A stretch of 64,000 bases of DNA, from contig NZ_CP053187.1 in assembly GCF_013046825.1 (NCBI RefSeq), positions 2,080,001 to 2,144,000 on the forward strand, written 5' to 3'. Of the stretch, positions 62,898 through 64,000 are shown piece after piece. This DNA comes from Turicibacter sanguinis. Lineage in GTDB: Bacteria; Bacillota_I; Bacilli_A; MOL361; Turicibacteraceae. The stretch's first letter is position 1; each line of letters begins with the position of its first letter. Both the position numbers and the translations under genes were made by a program. The notes under the pieces were generated by a model that saw only the letters and a list, made by a program, of their open reading frames with translations, searched no databases and was not told where the DNA came from.

Positions 62898-64000
62898 ATT
62901 GAACGTCTTCAGTTGTGGTATCCGTTGGTTGTGTTTCATCTGTTTGTTGAGGCATTAAGATTGATTCAATCGAAATACCATCTAATTGAAGGTTGTTAAT
63001 ATCATATCCAAGTACCTCAAGAGCAGCCTGAACACCAGCAGAATATCCTTCTGTATATCCTTGTTCAAAGTGTTCAGATTGTTCTTCTTCTAATCCGATT
63101 TTGAATTTTTCAGAAGTACTTAAAACATGGTTTGTAACTGTTACTTGTTGAATATAGAATGATTCTGATTCATCCATTGTATAGTTTGGAACAATTAATG
63201 TTTCAGGATCAACATAAGTCGTATCATAAGCAGTTTTATTGATTCGAACACGGCTATAGTCTGTAAAGTTTTGACCTTGAACAATTAAGTTTCCTTCTTC
63301 ATCATTATAGACGTTTGTAATGATAATATCTTTAACTCCCATTTGCATTTTTGTGGGTTCAAATGGGTTAATACCATCATAAATGTATTGGTCTCCATAA
63401 AGCATATCATACTGTAATAACTTTAGATTATCTTGGTAGTCTTCACTATCTTGGAATTGTTGATGATAGTTAACAAGTGTTCCTGTATGGATGTCTAATT
63501 GGTTTAAAACGTGAGCCCCTAATTGGTAGGCCTCGATATCTGCATCTTCTTTTGGTAAGTTGAAGTTGTTCCAAATGACATATTCTGTTTGGAAGATGTC
63601 TCCATTTGATAACTCTTCATCCGTAATATCAAGCGTTGGTAAGTGATCGCCATACATCACAAGGACGGTATCTTCAGGAATCATCGATAGGGCATTGATT
63701 AACTCTCCAATGAATTGGTCCATTTCATGAATTTCGTTGACAAAGTATTCAAATGACGTTAAACGAGCTGGATCATCTAAACCAGATAACGTGATGGTTG
63801 AATGATTCTCAACAGGTGTATCAGGATAATCCCCATGTCCTTGAACCGAAATCGTATAAATATAATCTTGATTTTCAGTGGCATTTAAGGCATCTACGAT
63901 GGATTGTGTTAAGTATTTATCTTTTGCCCAACCAAGTGGTGTTGTTTCCTCAATGTTCATGTATTCAATTGACGTAAAGGTATCAAACCCTAACATTTTA
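62896..64000 (-). CDS. LTA-synthase/sulfatase-family protein, C-terminal part (5' end outside window)
   Basis: At least 366 residues of a membrane glycerophosphate transferase of the LtaS type. The visible part has LGFDTFTSIEYM, TISVQGHGDYPDTP and VLVMYGDHLPTLDI, the last with the metal-binding Asp-His. The catalytic Thr and the membrane helices would lie upstream, beyond the window. After the domain (about residue 215 on) there is an extension with a TIG-like strand pattern (IIITNVYNDEEGNLIVQGQN) and a Gln/Thr-rich acidic tail. The frame stays open to the window edge. Confidence 0.85.
   Translation of the reverse strand, partial: KMLGFDTFTSIEYMNIEETTPLGWAKDKYLTQSIVDALNATENQDYIYTISVQGHGDYPDTPVENHSTITLSGLDDPARLTSFEYFVNEIHEMDQFIGELINALSMIPEDTVLVMYGDHLPTLDITDEELSNGDIFQTEYVIWNNFNLPKEDADIEAYQLGAHVLNQLDIHTGTLVNYHQQFQDSEDYQDNLKLLQYDMLYGDQYIYDGINPFEPTKMQMGVKDIIITNVYNDEEGNLIVQGQNFTDYSRVRINKTAYDTTYVDPETLIVPNYTMDESESFYIQQVTVTNHVLSTSEKFKIGLEEEQSEHFEQGYTEGYSAGVQAALEVLGYDINNLQLDGISIESILMPQQTDETQPTDTTTEDVQ

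Overview
The window looks like chromosomal DNA of a low-GC Bacillota (Firmicute), probably a gut-associated Erysipelotrichia- or Turicibacter-like organism. The reasons are AT-rich sequence, strong AGGAGG ribosome sites, Bacillus-like gene neighbourhoods (yhbD with bactofilin genes; pspA, zinc ribbon, SPFH) and a locus for mucin-type disaccharides. The genus is an inference. Most genes lie on the plus strand, leading away from an rRNA operon at the left edge.

Layout. 1-1931: 3' part of 23S rRNA, 5S rRNA, terminator. 2066-9512: tetrapyrrole block hemA, hemL, cbiK, hemC, cobA-hemD fusion, hemB and a precorrin-2 dehydrogenase, together enough to go from glutamyl-tRNA to sirohydrochlorin plus a metal chelatase. 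9624-12275: a T-box leader with a second, truncated T-box module, then a polar amino acid ABC transporter, probably for arginine. 12616-28598: amino-sugar region with an APH-type kinase, AgaS, tagatose-bisphosphate aldolase, a YesM/YesN two-component system, a sugar-binding lipoprotein, two sugar permeases and a GH112 galacto-N-biose/lacto-N-biose phosphorylase. Two near-identical cre-like elements precede the binding protein and the permeases. A stretch of small membrane genes and a decayed PadR/DUF2812 pair splits the transporter.

28892-33568: an iron-sulfur-flavoprotein-like reductase, two paralogous lipoproteins, a peptidase-like protein lacking the metal motif, and an OhrR/glutathione peroxidase pair with matching operator-like sites. 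34551-37519: three bactofilin-like proteins and a YhbD homologue behind one promoter. 37547-43771: three ABC exporter subunits, the last two a likely heterodimer. 44109-49460: HAD phosphatase, several proteins of unknown function, a C39-like protease and an HTH-TPR regulator interrupted by a stop. 49540-57051: topoisomerase III, small unknowns, an amylosucrase-like GH13 enzyme and a phosphoribosyltransferase. 57338-59757: glycerate kinase with a GntP permease. 59955-62864: PspA, zinc-ribbon membrane protein and SPFH protein, a membrane-stress module. The right edge cuts an LTA-synthase-like gene on the minus strand.

Small-scale gene decay is frequent: PadR, DUF2812, a second glutathione peroxidase, an HTH-TPR regulator and several short fragments. 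No CRISPR array, prophage, insertion sequence or tRNA gene was seen.
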